DNA of 64,000 nt, from positions 186,001-250,000 of the forward strand of contig NZ_JBLFEN010000001.1 of the NCBI RefSeq assembly GCF_047345485.1, given 5' to 3'. Below, one piece after another: positions 28,593 through 38,093 of the stretch. Position 1 is the first letter of the stretch. Each line of letters starts with the position of its first letter. The notes beneath the pieces are model-generated. The model was not told the origin of the DNA. It ran no database searches and worked only from the letters and a program-made list of their open reading frames with translations. Origin of the DNA: Jejuia sp047345485. GTDB taxonomy: Bacteria; Bacteroidota; Bacteroidia; Flavobacteriales; Flavobacteriaceae. The translations under genes were made by a program, and so were the position numbers.

Positions 28593-31385
28593 ATGAAACA
28601 TAATAATTATATAGTACTACTTTTAATACTACTTTCTGTTTTTAGCAGTTGTATGTCACCAAAAGTTAATAAAATTGATTTATCCGGAGAATGGTTCGTT
28701 AAGTTAGATTCTACAAATGTAGGTGCTAATGATAATTGGGCAAATACTTTGTTTACTGGTGCAACTATTGCTTTACCAAACACTCTAGATGGTGCAGAAA
28801 TTGGTACTCCAAGTACTCTAGAGCCAGCAATTAATAATTACGTAATGTCTAACCTAACAAGAAAACACCAGTATATTGGTAAAGCTTGGTATCAAAGGGA
28901 AATAGAAATACCAGATACATGGAAAAATAAAAGTATAACTTTAGGATTAGAACGTATTATTTGGGAATCATCGGTTTATATAGATGGAAATCTAATTGGT
29001 AATGCAAATAGTTTAGTTGGTCAACATAGCTACAATTTAAATACTATAACTCCAGGTAAACATATATTAACTATTTGTATCGATAACTCAAACAAATTTC
29101 CATTAATAAATGTTGCAGGAAGTATGTATCCAGATGTTGTAAACCAAGATATGGCTCATGCTTATACCAATCATACTCAAATAAAATGGAATGGAATTTT
29201 AGGAGATATTCAACTTTCAGTCTCTCCTAATAATGCACCAAATAATGTGCAAGTTTATCCAAATGCACAACTAGATAAATTAAAAGTTACGTTTGATCTA
29301 CCTAATGCTGTTGAAGGTGCGGTTAATTTATCAATTACCTCTGTTAAAGGTGTAGAGGTTTATAATAGCGCTATCAAAACTTCAAACAAAATAAACAACA
29401 CTTACGTAATTGAAATTGATAAGCCCGAAGATTTACAACTATGGGATGAATTTAACCCAAACCTTTATGATGTTAAAATCACAACTAATTCAGGAGAGGC
29501 ACATGCGCGTTTTGGTTATAAATTTGTAAGCAGTAATAATGGCGATTTAATGCTTAATGATACGCGTATTTTTTTAAGAGGAAATTTAGAGTGTGTTATT
29601 TTTCCATTAACTGGTCATCCTCCAATGGATAAAAATGAATGGGCAATATTAATTAAACAAGCAAAAGATTATGGTTTAAATCACTTGCGTTTTCATTCTT
29701 GGTGTCCGCCAAAAGCAGCATTTGAAGCTGCAGACGAAGCAGGGTTTTATGTTCAAGTAGAATTACCTCATTGGAGCTTAAAAGTTGGAGAAGATGTTAA
29801 AACTACAGCATTTTTAAAAGCTGAGGCTGATAAAATGATAAGAGATTATGGTAATCATCCCTCATTTATATTTATGGCTTTGGGTAATGAGTTGCAAGGC
29901 GATATAAGTGTTTTAAATGATATGGTTGCTGAATTGAAACCTAAGGATAACAGACATTTATATGCTACAACAGCATTTTCGTTTCAACAACCAACGGGAA
30001 CAAGACCAGAGGCAGAAGATGAATTTTTTATTGCACAATGGACTGATAAGGGATGGATTCGCGGTCAGGGTATCTTCAATGATAAGCCACCACATTTTGA
30101 TGCAGATTACACCTCGGGAAGTGCACATATAAATATGCCACTAGTATCTCATGAAATAGGGCAATACTCTGTATATCCAGATATGAGTGAAATTGAAAAG
30201 TATACAGGTGTTTTAAAGCCTTTAAATTTTATAGCTGTTAAAAATGATTTAGAAAAAAAGGGACTTTTAGATTTGGCTCCAAGTTTTACTTATAACTCGG
30301 GTAAACTAGCAGCACTATTATATAAAGAAGAAATAGAGCGCGCCATGAAAACGCCTAGTTTTGATGGTTTTCAATTATTACAATTACAGGATTTCCCTGG
30401 ACAAGGTACAGCACTAGTTGGGTTGCTTAATGCCTTTTGGGAATCTAAAGGTGTTATTTCTGCTGAAGAATTTAGTCAATTTAATAGCGAGTTAGTACCT
30501 TTAATTAGATATAAAAAAGCGGTTTACGAAACTGGAGAAGCTTTTGAAGCCACTATTGAAGTAGCTAACTTTTATAAAGAATTGAACAATCAAACTCTAG
30601 ATTGGACGATTACCGATGATGCTGGTAATGAAATTAAAAAAGGGAGTTTAAATGACATTAATTTAGCCATTGGTAATAATAAAGATTTAGGAGTGATTAA
30701 TTATGTTATTGAAGCTAAAAAAGCAAAAAAACTGACCGTTACTGTAAGTTTAAGCAACACAAAATATAAAAACACTTGGAATATCTGGGTGTATCCTAAA
30801 GCGGTTTCTACAACATCAAATGATGTATTTATTACATCATCCATAGCTCAAGCAACAAAAGCATTAAATGCTGGAAAAAAAGTATTGTTGAATCCAGACC
30901 CAAAAACTTTAAAAGGTATTACTGGGCGTTTTGTACCTGTGTTTTGGAGTCCAGTACATTTTCCTAATCAACCAGCTACAATGGGTGTTATGTTAGATGA
31001 AAAACATCCAGTATTTAATAACTTCCCAACCGATTCTCATACCAATTGGCAATGGTGGGATTTATGTATCAATTCAAAATCTGTTATAGTAGATGGTGTA
31101 AATGCAAAACCCTTGGTTAGAGTTATAGATAATTTTGTAACCAACCATCATTTAACTAATTTATTTGAAGCCAAAATAGGAGATGGGCAACTGGTGTTTT
31201 CTTCAATTGATTTAACAACAAATTTAGATAAGAGGCCTGTAGCAAGACAATTACTACATAGTGTTTTATCTTATATGAATAGTGAAGATTTCAAACCTTC
31301 AAATACGATTCAAATTAACAATATAGAGGCCTTACAATTAAAAGGAAATCAAGCTGAGTTTTCAGCTAAAGACATCTATAAGTAA
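28593..31385 (+). CDS. GH2-family glycoside hydrolase with C-terminal GATase-like domain, lipoprotein (paralogue)
   Basis: 930 aa lipoprotein (Cys20). Same layout as the gene at 20844: jelly roll (LSGEWFVKLDS), Ig-like domain, TIM barrel (LRGNLECVIFPLTGHPP, LRFHSWCPPKAAFEAADEAG) with acid/base Glu433 (ALGNELQG) and nucleophile Glu521 (VSHEIGQY). It then has the same C-terminal domain (NIWVYPKA, FWSPVHF, NWQWWDLC). Insert regions before the barrel differ, so the two copies probably act on different linkages or decorations. The two paralogues bracket the DUF5107 and sulfatase genes. Confidence 0.87.
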   Translation: MKHNNYIVLLLILLSVFSSCMSPKVNKIDLSGEWFVKLDSTNVGANDNWANTLFTGATIALPNTLDGAEIGTPSTLEPAINNYVMSNLTRKHQYIGKAWYQREIEIPDTWKNKSITLGLERIIWESSVYIDGNLIGNANSLVGQHSYNLNTITPGKHILTICIDNSNKFPLINVAGSMYPDVVNQDMAHAYTNHTQIKWNGILGDIQLSVSPNNAPNNVQVYPNAQLDKLKVTFDLPNAVEGAVNLSITSVKGVEVYNSAIKTSNKINNTYVIEIDKPEDLQLWDEFNPNLYDVKITTNSGEAHARFGYKFVSSNNGDLMLNDTRIFLRGNLECVIFPLTGHPPMDKNEWAILIKQAKDYGLNHLRFHSWCPPKAAFEAADEAGFYVQVELPHWSLKVGEDVKTTAFLKAEADKMIRDYGNHPSFIFMALGNELQGDISVLNDMVAELKPKDNRHLYATTAFSFQQPTGTRPEAEDEFFIAQWTDKGWIRGQGIFNDKPPHFDADYTSGSAHINMPLVSHEIGQYSVYPDMSEIEKYTGVLKPLNFIAVKNDLEKKGLLDLAPSFTYNSGKLAALLYKEEIERAMKTPSFDGFQLLQLQDFPGQGTALVGLLNAFWESKGVISAEEFSQFNSELVPLIRYKKAVYETGEAFEATIEVANFYKELNNQTLDWTITDDAGNEIKKGSLNDINLAIGNNKDLGVINYVIEAKKAKKLTVTVSLSNTKYKNTWNIWVYPKAVSTTSNDVFITSSIAQATKALNAGKKVLLNPDPKTLKGITGRFVPVFWSPVHFPNQPATMGVMLDEKHPVFNNFPTDSHTNWQWWDLCINSKSVIVDGVNAKPLVRVIDNFVTNHHLTNLFEAKIGDGQLVFSSIDLTTNLDKRPVARQLLHSVLSYMNSEDFKPSNTIQINNIEALQLKGNQAEFSAKDIYK

Positions 31386-31451
31386 TTACATAAGTTAAAC
31401 TATTATATATGTAATCATATATTCAAAATACTATAAATTAAAATTGCAACC

Positions 31452-32333
31452 ATGAAAAACAACACTTATTTTAAGACTAAAACATTTTTTTTAAGTTATG
31501 TATTATTAGCTTTTATCTCTTTTTCTTGTAGTGAAGATAATAGTACATCACCAGATGATGAAAGATTTGATGACGGTGATAATCCCGTAAAGATAGCTAA
31601 ACCAGTTTTAAATTCAGTAAATACAAATGGTTGGTCTATGATGTTAGAAGATAATTTTGACAAATTTGAGCCAACAAAATGGGCTAAAAATAATTCAACC
31701 AGAAGTAGAAATGCAAGACCAGGAATTGGAATAAACCAATGGTTTTGGAGACCAGAAAATGTAAGTTATAGAGATGGTAATTTAATATTAAAAAGTGAAA
31801 AAGTGGCTAATGACGTTTTACACTGTGGAGGTATATTTTCTAATAATTTATTTGAATTTAAATATGGTTATATTGAAGCAAGAATAGATATAGCAGAGAC
31901 TTATTTTGGCTCTCACACAGCACTCTGGTTACAGGGCGATAATATGTTTAATATTGATGGAACAGGAAACGATGGTGCAGAAATAGATGTTTTTGAATCT
32001 GCATGGATAGGAGATTTTACAAAAAGCGTAATTCATATAGATGGGTATGGTGATGCGCATAAAGCAAATACTAGAAGGTATGATGCTCCTGGAATTCATT
32101 CAGGATACCATGTTTTTGGATTATTGTGGGACGAGAACAAATTAGAGATATATTACGATGGTGAATTTATGACACGTTATCAAGGTATTTGGGTGCCTCA
32201 AGTAGAAGAGTTTTTATGGCTATCTACAGGAGCTAGTTTTGGGGGAGCTGCTAATTCTAATTTTTCAGAACGAAAGATTGGAGATTTTACAGAAGCTAAA
32301 GTTGATTATATTAGAGTTTGGAAAACAAATTAG
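31452..32333 (+). CDS. GH16-family glycoside hydrolase, lipoprotein
   Basis: 293 aa lipoprotein (Cys26), with the acidic linker STSPDDERFDDGDN, then a single GH16 jelly-roll domain. The catalytic motif is GAEIDVFES: nucleophile Glu177, Asp179 and acid/base Glu182 in the E-x-D-x-x-E (beta-bulge) form used by laminarinases, agarases, porphyranases and carrageenases. FKYGYIEARIDI and HTALWLQGDN are the usual flanking strands. It would be an endo-enzyme cutting the beta-linked backbone (beta-1,3 or beta-1,4 galactan or glucan). Substrate is not decided by sequence alone; the surrounding sulfatases favour a galactan. Confidence 0.9.
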   Translation: MKNNTYFKTKTFFLSYVLLAFISFSCSEDNSTSPDDERFDDGDNPVKIAKPVLNSVNTNGWSMMLEDNFDKFEPTKWAKNNSTRSRNARPGIGINQWFWRPENVSYRDGNLILKSEKVANDVLHCGGIFSNNLFEFKYGYIEARIDIAETYFGSHTALWLQGDNMFNIDGTGNDGAEIDVFESAWIGDFTKSVIHIDGYGDAHKANTRRYDAPGIHSGYHVFGLLWDENKLEIYYDGEFMTRYQGIWVPQVEEFLWLSTGASFGGAANSNFSERKIGDFTEAKVDYIRVWKTN

Positions 32334-32440
32334 TATAAAAAAGTGTTTTTGTCTATGTATAGCGAAAATTAGTCCATTTATGTTTTAAGTAAATGGATTA
32401 ATTTTATTTCGTACAATAATTAACTACTAAACTACATATT

Positions 32441-33280
32441 ATGAAACAAAAAATTACTTTTTTAATTTTATTATTAATGACTGGCTCAGGTTTAATTTTT
32501 GGGCAAACTATGGTTAATGATTTTGAGTCTGGAGCCACTGGGCTACTAAATGTTGGTGGTGGGATTACAACTGGTGTAGTTGCAAACCCTAATCCAACAG
32601 GTTTAAATACCACTGCAAATTGCCTTGAAATTCAACGTACTGGTGCGCAATGGTGGATTTTTCAAGGATTAGATGTGAATGATTTAGCAATATCTTCTAC
32701 TGAAAGTTTTTTTATTAGCATGATGCTTCATCTTCCAGCTCAGGGTGATATAGGAATACGTTTTGATGCACCAGATGATGCTTCAAACGGAACAAATATT
32801 GTAAGAGCATTAAATTCTTATACAGACTTTAATCAATGGCAAGAAATTATTTTTGAGGTTAAGGACAACCAAGATGCCACCGCTTTTACATTAGGTACTT
32901 TGTTTAGACTAACGTTCCATCCTGACATGGGTTTTGAAAATGAACCTGTAGGTCAAATCCTCAATGCTACAGATGCATTTGGTTATATAGACCAAGTACA
33001 AATTTTACAAAATAATCCACTTAGCACTGATAGTTTTGAATTAGATAAAAATATATCTTTATTTCCTAATCCTGCGCAAACTTCATTTAAGGTAACAACT
33101 AATAATAATGTTGTAATTAAAAATGTATCAGTTTATACACTGTTAGGTAAGCAAGTAAATAATATTAACGCAATTAACAGTAACGAATATGATATCAGTG
33201 GCTTAGCTTCTGGAATGTACGTTGTTAGAATGATTGATACCAATGGTGTTATGGCTACTAAAAAGTTACTTAAAAATTAA
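32441..33280 (+). CDS. Secreted putative carbohydrate-binding protein with T9SS C-terminal domain
   Basis: 279 aa with a signal peptide (LLLMTGSGLIFGQ). Residues of about 22-195 form a beta-sandwich resembling a carbohydrate-binding module (VNDFESGATGLLNVGGG, WWIFQGLDVNDLA, FGYIDQVQIL). Residues of about 205-279 are a type A type IX secretion sorting domain (LFPNPAQTSFKV, VYTLLGKQV, ISGLASGMYVVRM, ATKKLLKN). No catalytic motif is visible. It is probably a released or surface-attached glycan-binding protein and is followed by a terminator, so it likely ends the main transcript. Confidence 0.8.
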   Translation: MKQKITFLILLLMTGSGLIFGQTMVNDFESGATGLLNVGGGITTGVVANPNPTGLNTTANCLEIQRTGAQWWIFQGLDVNDLAISSTESFFISMMLHLPAQGDIGIRFDAPDDASNGTNIVRALNSYTDFNQWQEIIFEVKDNQDATAFTLGTLFRLTFHPDMGFENEPVGQILNATDAFGYIDQVQILQNNPLSTDSFELDKNISLFPNPAQTSFKVTTNNNVVIKNVSVYTLLGKQVNNINAINSNEYDISGLASGMYVVRMIDTNGVMATKKLLKN

Positions 33281-33308
33281 ATAACTTACATATAACATAT
33301 ACTTTGTT

Positions 33309-33346
33309 AAAAAAAGAGCAGATATTTTATATCTGTTCTTTTTTTA
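33309..33346 (+). terminator. Rho-independent terminator after the T9SS binding protein
   Basis: The A-rich arm with GAGCAGATAT (33316-33325) pairs with ATATCTGTTC (33329-33338) around a TTT loop, with one G-U pair, followed by a run of seven T. It separates the main glycan transcript from the GH2-sulfatase pair. Confidence 0.85.
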
Positions 33347-33379
33347 GTTTAAACCATTTTTTAACCAACATTATACTTA

Positions 33380-36300
33380 ATGAGACTTTACTTTAAACTA
33401 GTTGCTATATTAATAGTATTTATTTCATGTGAAGAAGCGGTTATTTCTAAACCTCTTTATGTAGCTGATAAATGGGAAAATCCTGAATGGGAAGACCCTG
33501 AGGTGTTCCAACTCAATAGACAACCAGCCAGAGCTACGTTTTATAATTTTAGCAATAGTAAGGCTGCTATCTCGGGTATAGATTGGAAAACATCTTCTAG
33601 CTATAAACTGCTAAATGGTACTTGGAATTTTTATTATACAGATAGTATTCAAGGAAGACCTACCGATTTTTATAAAGACGATTTTAGTCTAGAAGGATGG
33701 GATACCATTAGTGTGCCTTCTAACTGGGAAATGGAAGGGTTTGGACTTCCTGTTTACACAAATATTGTCTATGTTTTTCCTAAAAACCCACCATTCATTC
33801 CTCATAATATAAATAATGTAGGGAGTTATAAACGTAATTTTAATATACCATCTAATTGGGAAGGTAAAGATGTTTACTTGCATTTTGCGGGGGTTAGTGG
33901 TGCTATGTATGTTTATATAAATGGAATTAAAGTTGGGTATAATGAGGGCAGTAAAACCCCAGCAGAATTTAATATTACTGAATACATTAAAGCTGGCAAA
34001 AATCAAATAGCGGTGCAAGTGTTACGTTGGTCAGACGCTAGTTATATTGAAGATCAAGATTTTTGGAGATTAAGTGGTATAGAACGCGATGTATATTTAA
34101 GAGCAGATAACCCAATTGCTATTAATGATTTTACAGTAGTTAGCAATTTGATAAATAAATATAAAGACGGTGCCTTTAATTTAAATATTGAAATAAAAAA
34201 TACTAAAAAACTAACTGAGAAAATAAAATTAAAAGTTGAACTATTAGATGCAAATACTAATTCGGTAAATAGTAACGCTAAACAAGTAGAAATTCAATCA
34301 TCAAAATCAAATATCCTATTTGATGATATCATTCCTGATGTTAAACCATGGACTGCTGAAACACCAAATCTTTATACAGCAATCATAACTCTAAGCGATT
34401 TAGAAGATAACATTTTACAGGCAACCTCTGTAAAAGTAGGTTTTAGAACTATAAAAGTTGAAAATAATCAATTTCTGGTCAACGGTAAACCTATTTTAAT
34501 TAAAGGAGTAAACCTTCACGATCATAATGAAACTACAGGACATGTTATTGACGAAGCTTTAACTCTAAAAGATTTAAGGCTGATGAAAGAAAATAACGTT
34601 AATGCCATACGCTGTAGTCATTACCCCAAAAACCCGTTTTTCTATTCACTTTGTGATACTTATGGGTTTTATGTTATAGATGAGGCTAATATTGAAACTC
34701 ATGGTATGGGCACTACTAACCAGGGTTTAGATAAAAAACCAGAACTTAAAAAAGTACATCCTGCATACAGGCCTGATTGGAAAGCTGCGCATTTAGATAG
34801 GACTATTAGAATGTTTGAAAGGGATAAAAATCACCCATCAATTGTAACATGGTCTTTGGGTAACGAGGCAGGTAATGGCAATAACTTTTTTGCGACTTAC
34901 AAATGGTTGAAGGAACACGATTCAACACGCCCTGTACAATATGAAGGTGCTACACATTATGAAAACACTGACATACAGGCGCCAATGTATGACCGTATTC
35001 CACAATTAATTAAATATGCCGAAAATAATCCGAAACGACCGTTGATTTTATGTGAATACTCGCATGCTATGGGAAATAGTTTAGGAAATTTTAAAGATTA
35101 TTGGGATGTAATTCGTAAATATGATGTGCTTCAAGGTGGTTTTATTTGGGATTGGGTAGACCAAGGACTTGTTGCAGAAACCAAGGATGGAGAAAAATAT
35201 TGGGGCTACGGGGGAGATTTTGGAGCTGCACATCTTCAGCATGATGCTAATTTTTGTTTAAATGGTATTGTTAATCCAGACCGTACACCGCACCCCGGAC
35301 TGGAAGAACTTAAAAAAGTATATCAAAACATTCAGTTTAGTGACGTTAATTTTAAGACTGGACGAGTAAAAATAACCAACGAATATTTCTTTACTAATCT
35401 AAATAATTTTAAAATTGATTGGGAGCTATTTAAAGAAGGAGAAAAAATAGAGTCTGGAAGTTTAGGTGTTATTGATTTACCTGAAAATAAATCTAAAGTT
35501 TTAGATGTTAATTTGCCTAAATTAGATTTAAAAAATAAAGAGTACACGCTTAATTTTTTAGCTTCAACTAATGCTAATATGCCTTTGTTATCAAAAGGAT
35601 TTCCTGTTGCTAAAGCACAATTTATAGCGGGCAAATGCATTCAGAGTTTTTTAGATAATACAAAGGATAGAGTTTATATTTCTACAAATCAAAATGAAAT
35701 TAGTATTAAGTCAGAAGCAGTACTAGTAATTTTTAACAAGAATTCAGGACACTTATCAAAATTAGATTATGGTAGCGGAAACATCATACTTCAAGGGTTA
35801 GCTCCAAATTTTTGGAGAGCGACAACAGATAATGATTATGGATTTAATATGCCAAAACATATGGGTATATGGAGAGAAGCTACAGAAAAGCAAGACTTAG
35901 TATCTATAACTTTAAAAGATGAAGAAAAGGTTTTAGACATATCTTCAAAAGCGCAAGTCTCAAATTTTAAAAATAATTCTATTACTCTTGATGTAATTTA
36001 TAGATTGCCCAAAGATATCGCTAAAGTTAAGATGTCTTACAAAATTGATGCATCAGGACAATTAACAGTTACAAATGCATTAATTGATGTTGAAGATGAT
36101 TTGCCAAATATACCACGCTTTGGTACTAATTTTATTATAAAAAATGAATATAATAAAGTAAACTGGTACGGGCGAGGGCCATTAGAAAATTACCAAGACA
36201 GGAAAACGTCTCAATTTGTAGGTAATTATGAAGCTTCGATTGCAGATTTATATGTTCCGTATATAAGACCTCAAGAAAATGGTTATAAAACTGATGTACG

Positions 36301-36601
36301 TTGGATAATATTTAAAAATAGTAAAGGAAAAGGCTTGAAAATTTCAGGCCCAGAATTATTAAGTTTTAGTGCGCACCATCAATACAATTCAGATTTTGAT
36401 GCTGGAGATACCAAACAACAACGGCATACAACAGACATTGTTAAGCGCGAATTGGTGAATATAAATATTGACCATGTACAAATGGGTGTTGGTGGAGATA
36501 CTAGTTGGTGGACTAAACCTTTAGAGCAATATCAAATAGTTGCTAAAAATCAATCTTATACTTTTAAAATCATGCCTTTAAAACAAAATATTAATCTTTA
36601 G
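33380..36601 (+). CDS. Beta-galactosidase, LacZ-type GH2, lipoprotein
   Basis: 1073 aa lipoprotein (lipobox FISC, Cys17). It is a full five-domain LacZ-type enzyme: sugar-binding domain (WKTSSSYKLLNGTWNFYYTD), Ig-like domains and a TIM barrel with acid/base Glu496 (SLGNEAGNG) and nucleophile Glu559 (LCEYSHAMGNSLGNF). A C-terminal Bgal_small_N domain follows (NFWRATTDNDYG, WYGRGPLENYQDR). This matches exo-beta-galactosidases and is the best direct evidence for galactose in the target glycan. It has its own short upstream region after the terminator. Confidence 0.93.
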   Translation: MRLYFKLVAILIVFISCEEAVISKPLYVADKWENPEWEDPEVFQLNRQPARATFYNFSNSKAAISGIDWKTSSSYKLLNGTWNFYYTDSIQGRPTDFYKDDFSLEGWDTISVPSNWEMEGFGLPVYTNIVYVFPKNPPFIPHNINNVGSYKRNFNIPSNWEGKDVYLHFAGVSGAMYVYINGIKVGYNEGSKTPAEFNITEYIKAGKNQIAVQVLRWSDASYIEDQDFWRLSGIERDVYLRADNPIAINDFTVVSNLINKYKDGAFNLNIEIKNTKKLTEKIKLKVELLDANTNSVNSNAKQVEIQSSKSNILFDDIIPDVKPWTAETPNLYTAIITLSDLEDNILQATSVKVGFRTIKVENNQFLVNGKPILIKGVNLHDHNETTGHVIDEALTLKDLRLMKENNVNAIRCSHYPKNPFFYSLCDTYGFYVIDEANIETHGMGTTNQGLDKKPELKKVHPAYRPDWKAAHLDRTIRMFERDKNHPSIVTWSLGNEAGNGNNFFATYKWLKEHDSTRPVQYEGATHYENTDIQAPMYDRIPQLIKYAENNPKRPLILCEYSHAMGNSLGNFKDYWDVIRKYDVLQGGFIWDWVDQGLVAETKDGEKYWGYGGDFGAAHLQHDANFCLNGIVNPDRTPHPGLEELKKVYQNIQFSDVNFKTGRVKITNEYFFTNLNNFKIDWELFKEGEKIESGSLGVIDLPENKSKVLDVNLPKLDLKNKEYTLNFLASTNANMPLLSKGFPVAKAQFIAGKCIQSFLDNTKDRVYISTNQNEISIKSEAVLVIFNKNSGHLSKLDYGSGNIILQGLAPNFWRATTDNDYGFNMPKHMGIWREATEKQDLVSITLKDEEKVLDISSKAQVSNFKNNSITLDVIYRLPKDIAKVKMSYKIDASGQLTVTNALIDVEDDLPNIPRFGTNFIIKNEYNKVNWYGRGPLENYQDRKTSQFVGNYEASIADLYVPYIRPQENGYKTDVRWIIFKNSKGKGLKISGPELLSFSAHHQYNSDFDAGDTKQQRHTTDIVKRELVNINIDHVQMGVGGDTSWWTKPLEQYQIVAKNQSYTFKIMPLKQNINL

Positions 36602-36612
36602 AAGATTCTAAA

Positions 36613-38028
36613 ATGACTAGATATTTACCCGTATTTGTATTGTTTGTACTTGCTGCTTTTTCATGCAAATCAAAATCTGAAAGCGAAGGATTTAAAAAAA
36701 AATTAACTGGACAACCAAACATAATTATCATTTTAGTTGATGATGCTGGCTATGTAGATTTTGGTTTCATGGGCAGTAAAGATTTGCAAACACCACATAT
36801 TGATGCATTAGCAAAAAGTGGTGTAAAATTTACTGATGCGCACGTAAGTGCAACGGTTTGTGCACCATCTAGAGCTGGATTAATTACAGGAAAATACCAA
36901 CAGCGTTTTGGTTTTGAAGCTAACGGTACAGGCGGTATTGGTTTAAGTGATGATGTTGTTACTATTGCAGATGTTTTTAAAAATAATGGTTACAATACTT
37001 ACGCAATAGGGAAGTGGCATTTAGGTGAAGATGAATCAGATCATCCTAATCAGAGAGGGTTTGATGAATTTTATGGGTTTTTAGCTGGTAGTCGCTCTTA
37101 TTTTCCTTTAGAAGCCCCATCAAAAGAAAAAATGCTTCAGCACAATGGAGAGCGAGTTATTTTTGATGGTTATATAACGGATGTTTTGGGAGATCAATCT
37201 GTAAAATTTATAGAGACATCTAATGACACACCCTTTTTTATGTATGTTTCTTATAACGCGGTGCATACCCCAATGCATGCCAAACGAGAAGATTTAGATA
37301 AGTTTGAGAATCATCCTAGACAAAAACTGGCTGCTATGACGTGGAGTTTAGACCAAAATATTGGTAAGCTATTAAAAAAGTTAGAGACCCTTGGGAAACG
37401 AGACAATACCTTAATTTATTTTTTAAGTGATAATGGTGGCGCGCACAACAATCAATCTTCTACAGGACCATTAAAAGGTTGGAAAGGCAATAAGTTTGAA
37501 GGCGGACACCGTGTACCATTTATAGTATCATGGCCAAAAGAAATTGTTTCGGGTAGCATGTTTGACGGATTAACGTCTTCGTTGGATATATTCTCTACTT
37601 CCTTAGCTGCTGCTAACATCACTAAACCAAAAAATCTACAATTAGATGGTGTTAATTTAATGCCTTATTTAAAAGGAATGGAAAACGGTAATCCGCATAA
37701 AAAACTTTTCTGGAGAAAATTAGATGAATCAGCAGCTAGAATTGGAGATTATAAAATGATTAATCTTGAAGATTATGGTTCAGTAATGTATAATTTAAAT
37801 GATGATTTAGGTGAAACTTTAGATATCTCTAAAAGCAATCCAAAACAATTTGATACCATAATGTCTGTTTACAACACATGGCAACATCAATTAATAAATC
37901 CGCTATGGCTTGAAGAAAAAGCTTGGATGGATGTAACACACTACATCCATAAGCAACTTATGGAAAATAAAGAAGCAGAGTATAAAGATATTTGGAGTCC
38001 TGCTTATTTAAAACATAGCGAGAAATAG
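36613..38028 (+). CDS. Formylglycine-dependent S1 sulfatase, lipoprotein
   Basis: 471 aa lipoprotein (FSC, Cys18). The core starts QPNIIIILVDDAGYVDFG. The formylglycine site is Cys83 in CAPSRAGLITGKYQQRFG. GKWHLGEDE, SDNGGAHNN and LKGWKGNKFEGGHRVPF follow. GQQRFGFE-type context is common in galactose- or GalNAc-sulfate sulfatases. Third sulfatase of the locus, 11 bp after the LacZ-type enzyme; the two form a small transcription unit. Confidence 0.93.
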   Translation: MTRYLPVFVLFVLAAFSCKSKSESEGFKKKLTGQPNIIIILVDDAGYVDFGFMGSKDLQTPHIDALAKSGVKFTDAHVSATVCAPSRAGLITGKYQQRFGFEANGTGGIGLSDDVVTIADVFKNNGYNTYAIGKWHLGEDESDHPNQRGFDEFYGFLAGSRSYFPLEAPSKEKMLQHNGERVIFDGYITDVLGDQSVKFIETSNDTPFFMYVSYNAVHTPMHAKREDLDKFENHPRQKLAAMTWSLDQNIGKLLKKLETLGKRDNTLIYFLSDNGGAHNNQSSTGPLKGWKGNKFEGGHRVPFIVSWPKEIVSGSMFDGLTSSLDIFSTSLAAANITKPKNLQLDGVNLMPYLKGMENGNPHKKLFWRKLDESAARIGDYKMINLEDYGSVMYNLNDDLGETLDISKSNPKQFDTIMSVYNTWQHQLINPLWLEEKAWMDVTHYIHKQLMENKEAEYKDIWSPAYLKHSEK

Positions 38029-38032
38029 AATC

Positions 38033-38071
38033 AAAAAAAACATCCTTACTGTTTTAGTAAGGATGTTTTTT
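38033..38071. terminator. Bidirectional terminator
   Basis: A perfect stem: ACATCCTTACT pairs with AGTAAGGATGT around a short T-rich loop, with poly-A before and poly-T after. It lies between the convergent sulfatase (ends 38028) and FN3 lipoprotein (ends 38094) genes and can serve both. Confidence 0.9.
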
Positions 38072-38093
38072 ATATTAAATTATTTTGTTTTGA

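Noticed and set aside
6093..33280. The glycan locus considered as a laminarin locus because of GH16 and GH30
   Set aside because: Laminarin is not sulfated, while three sulfatases and LacZ-type beta-galactosidase are present; a sulfated galactan-type substrate fits better.
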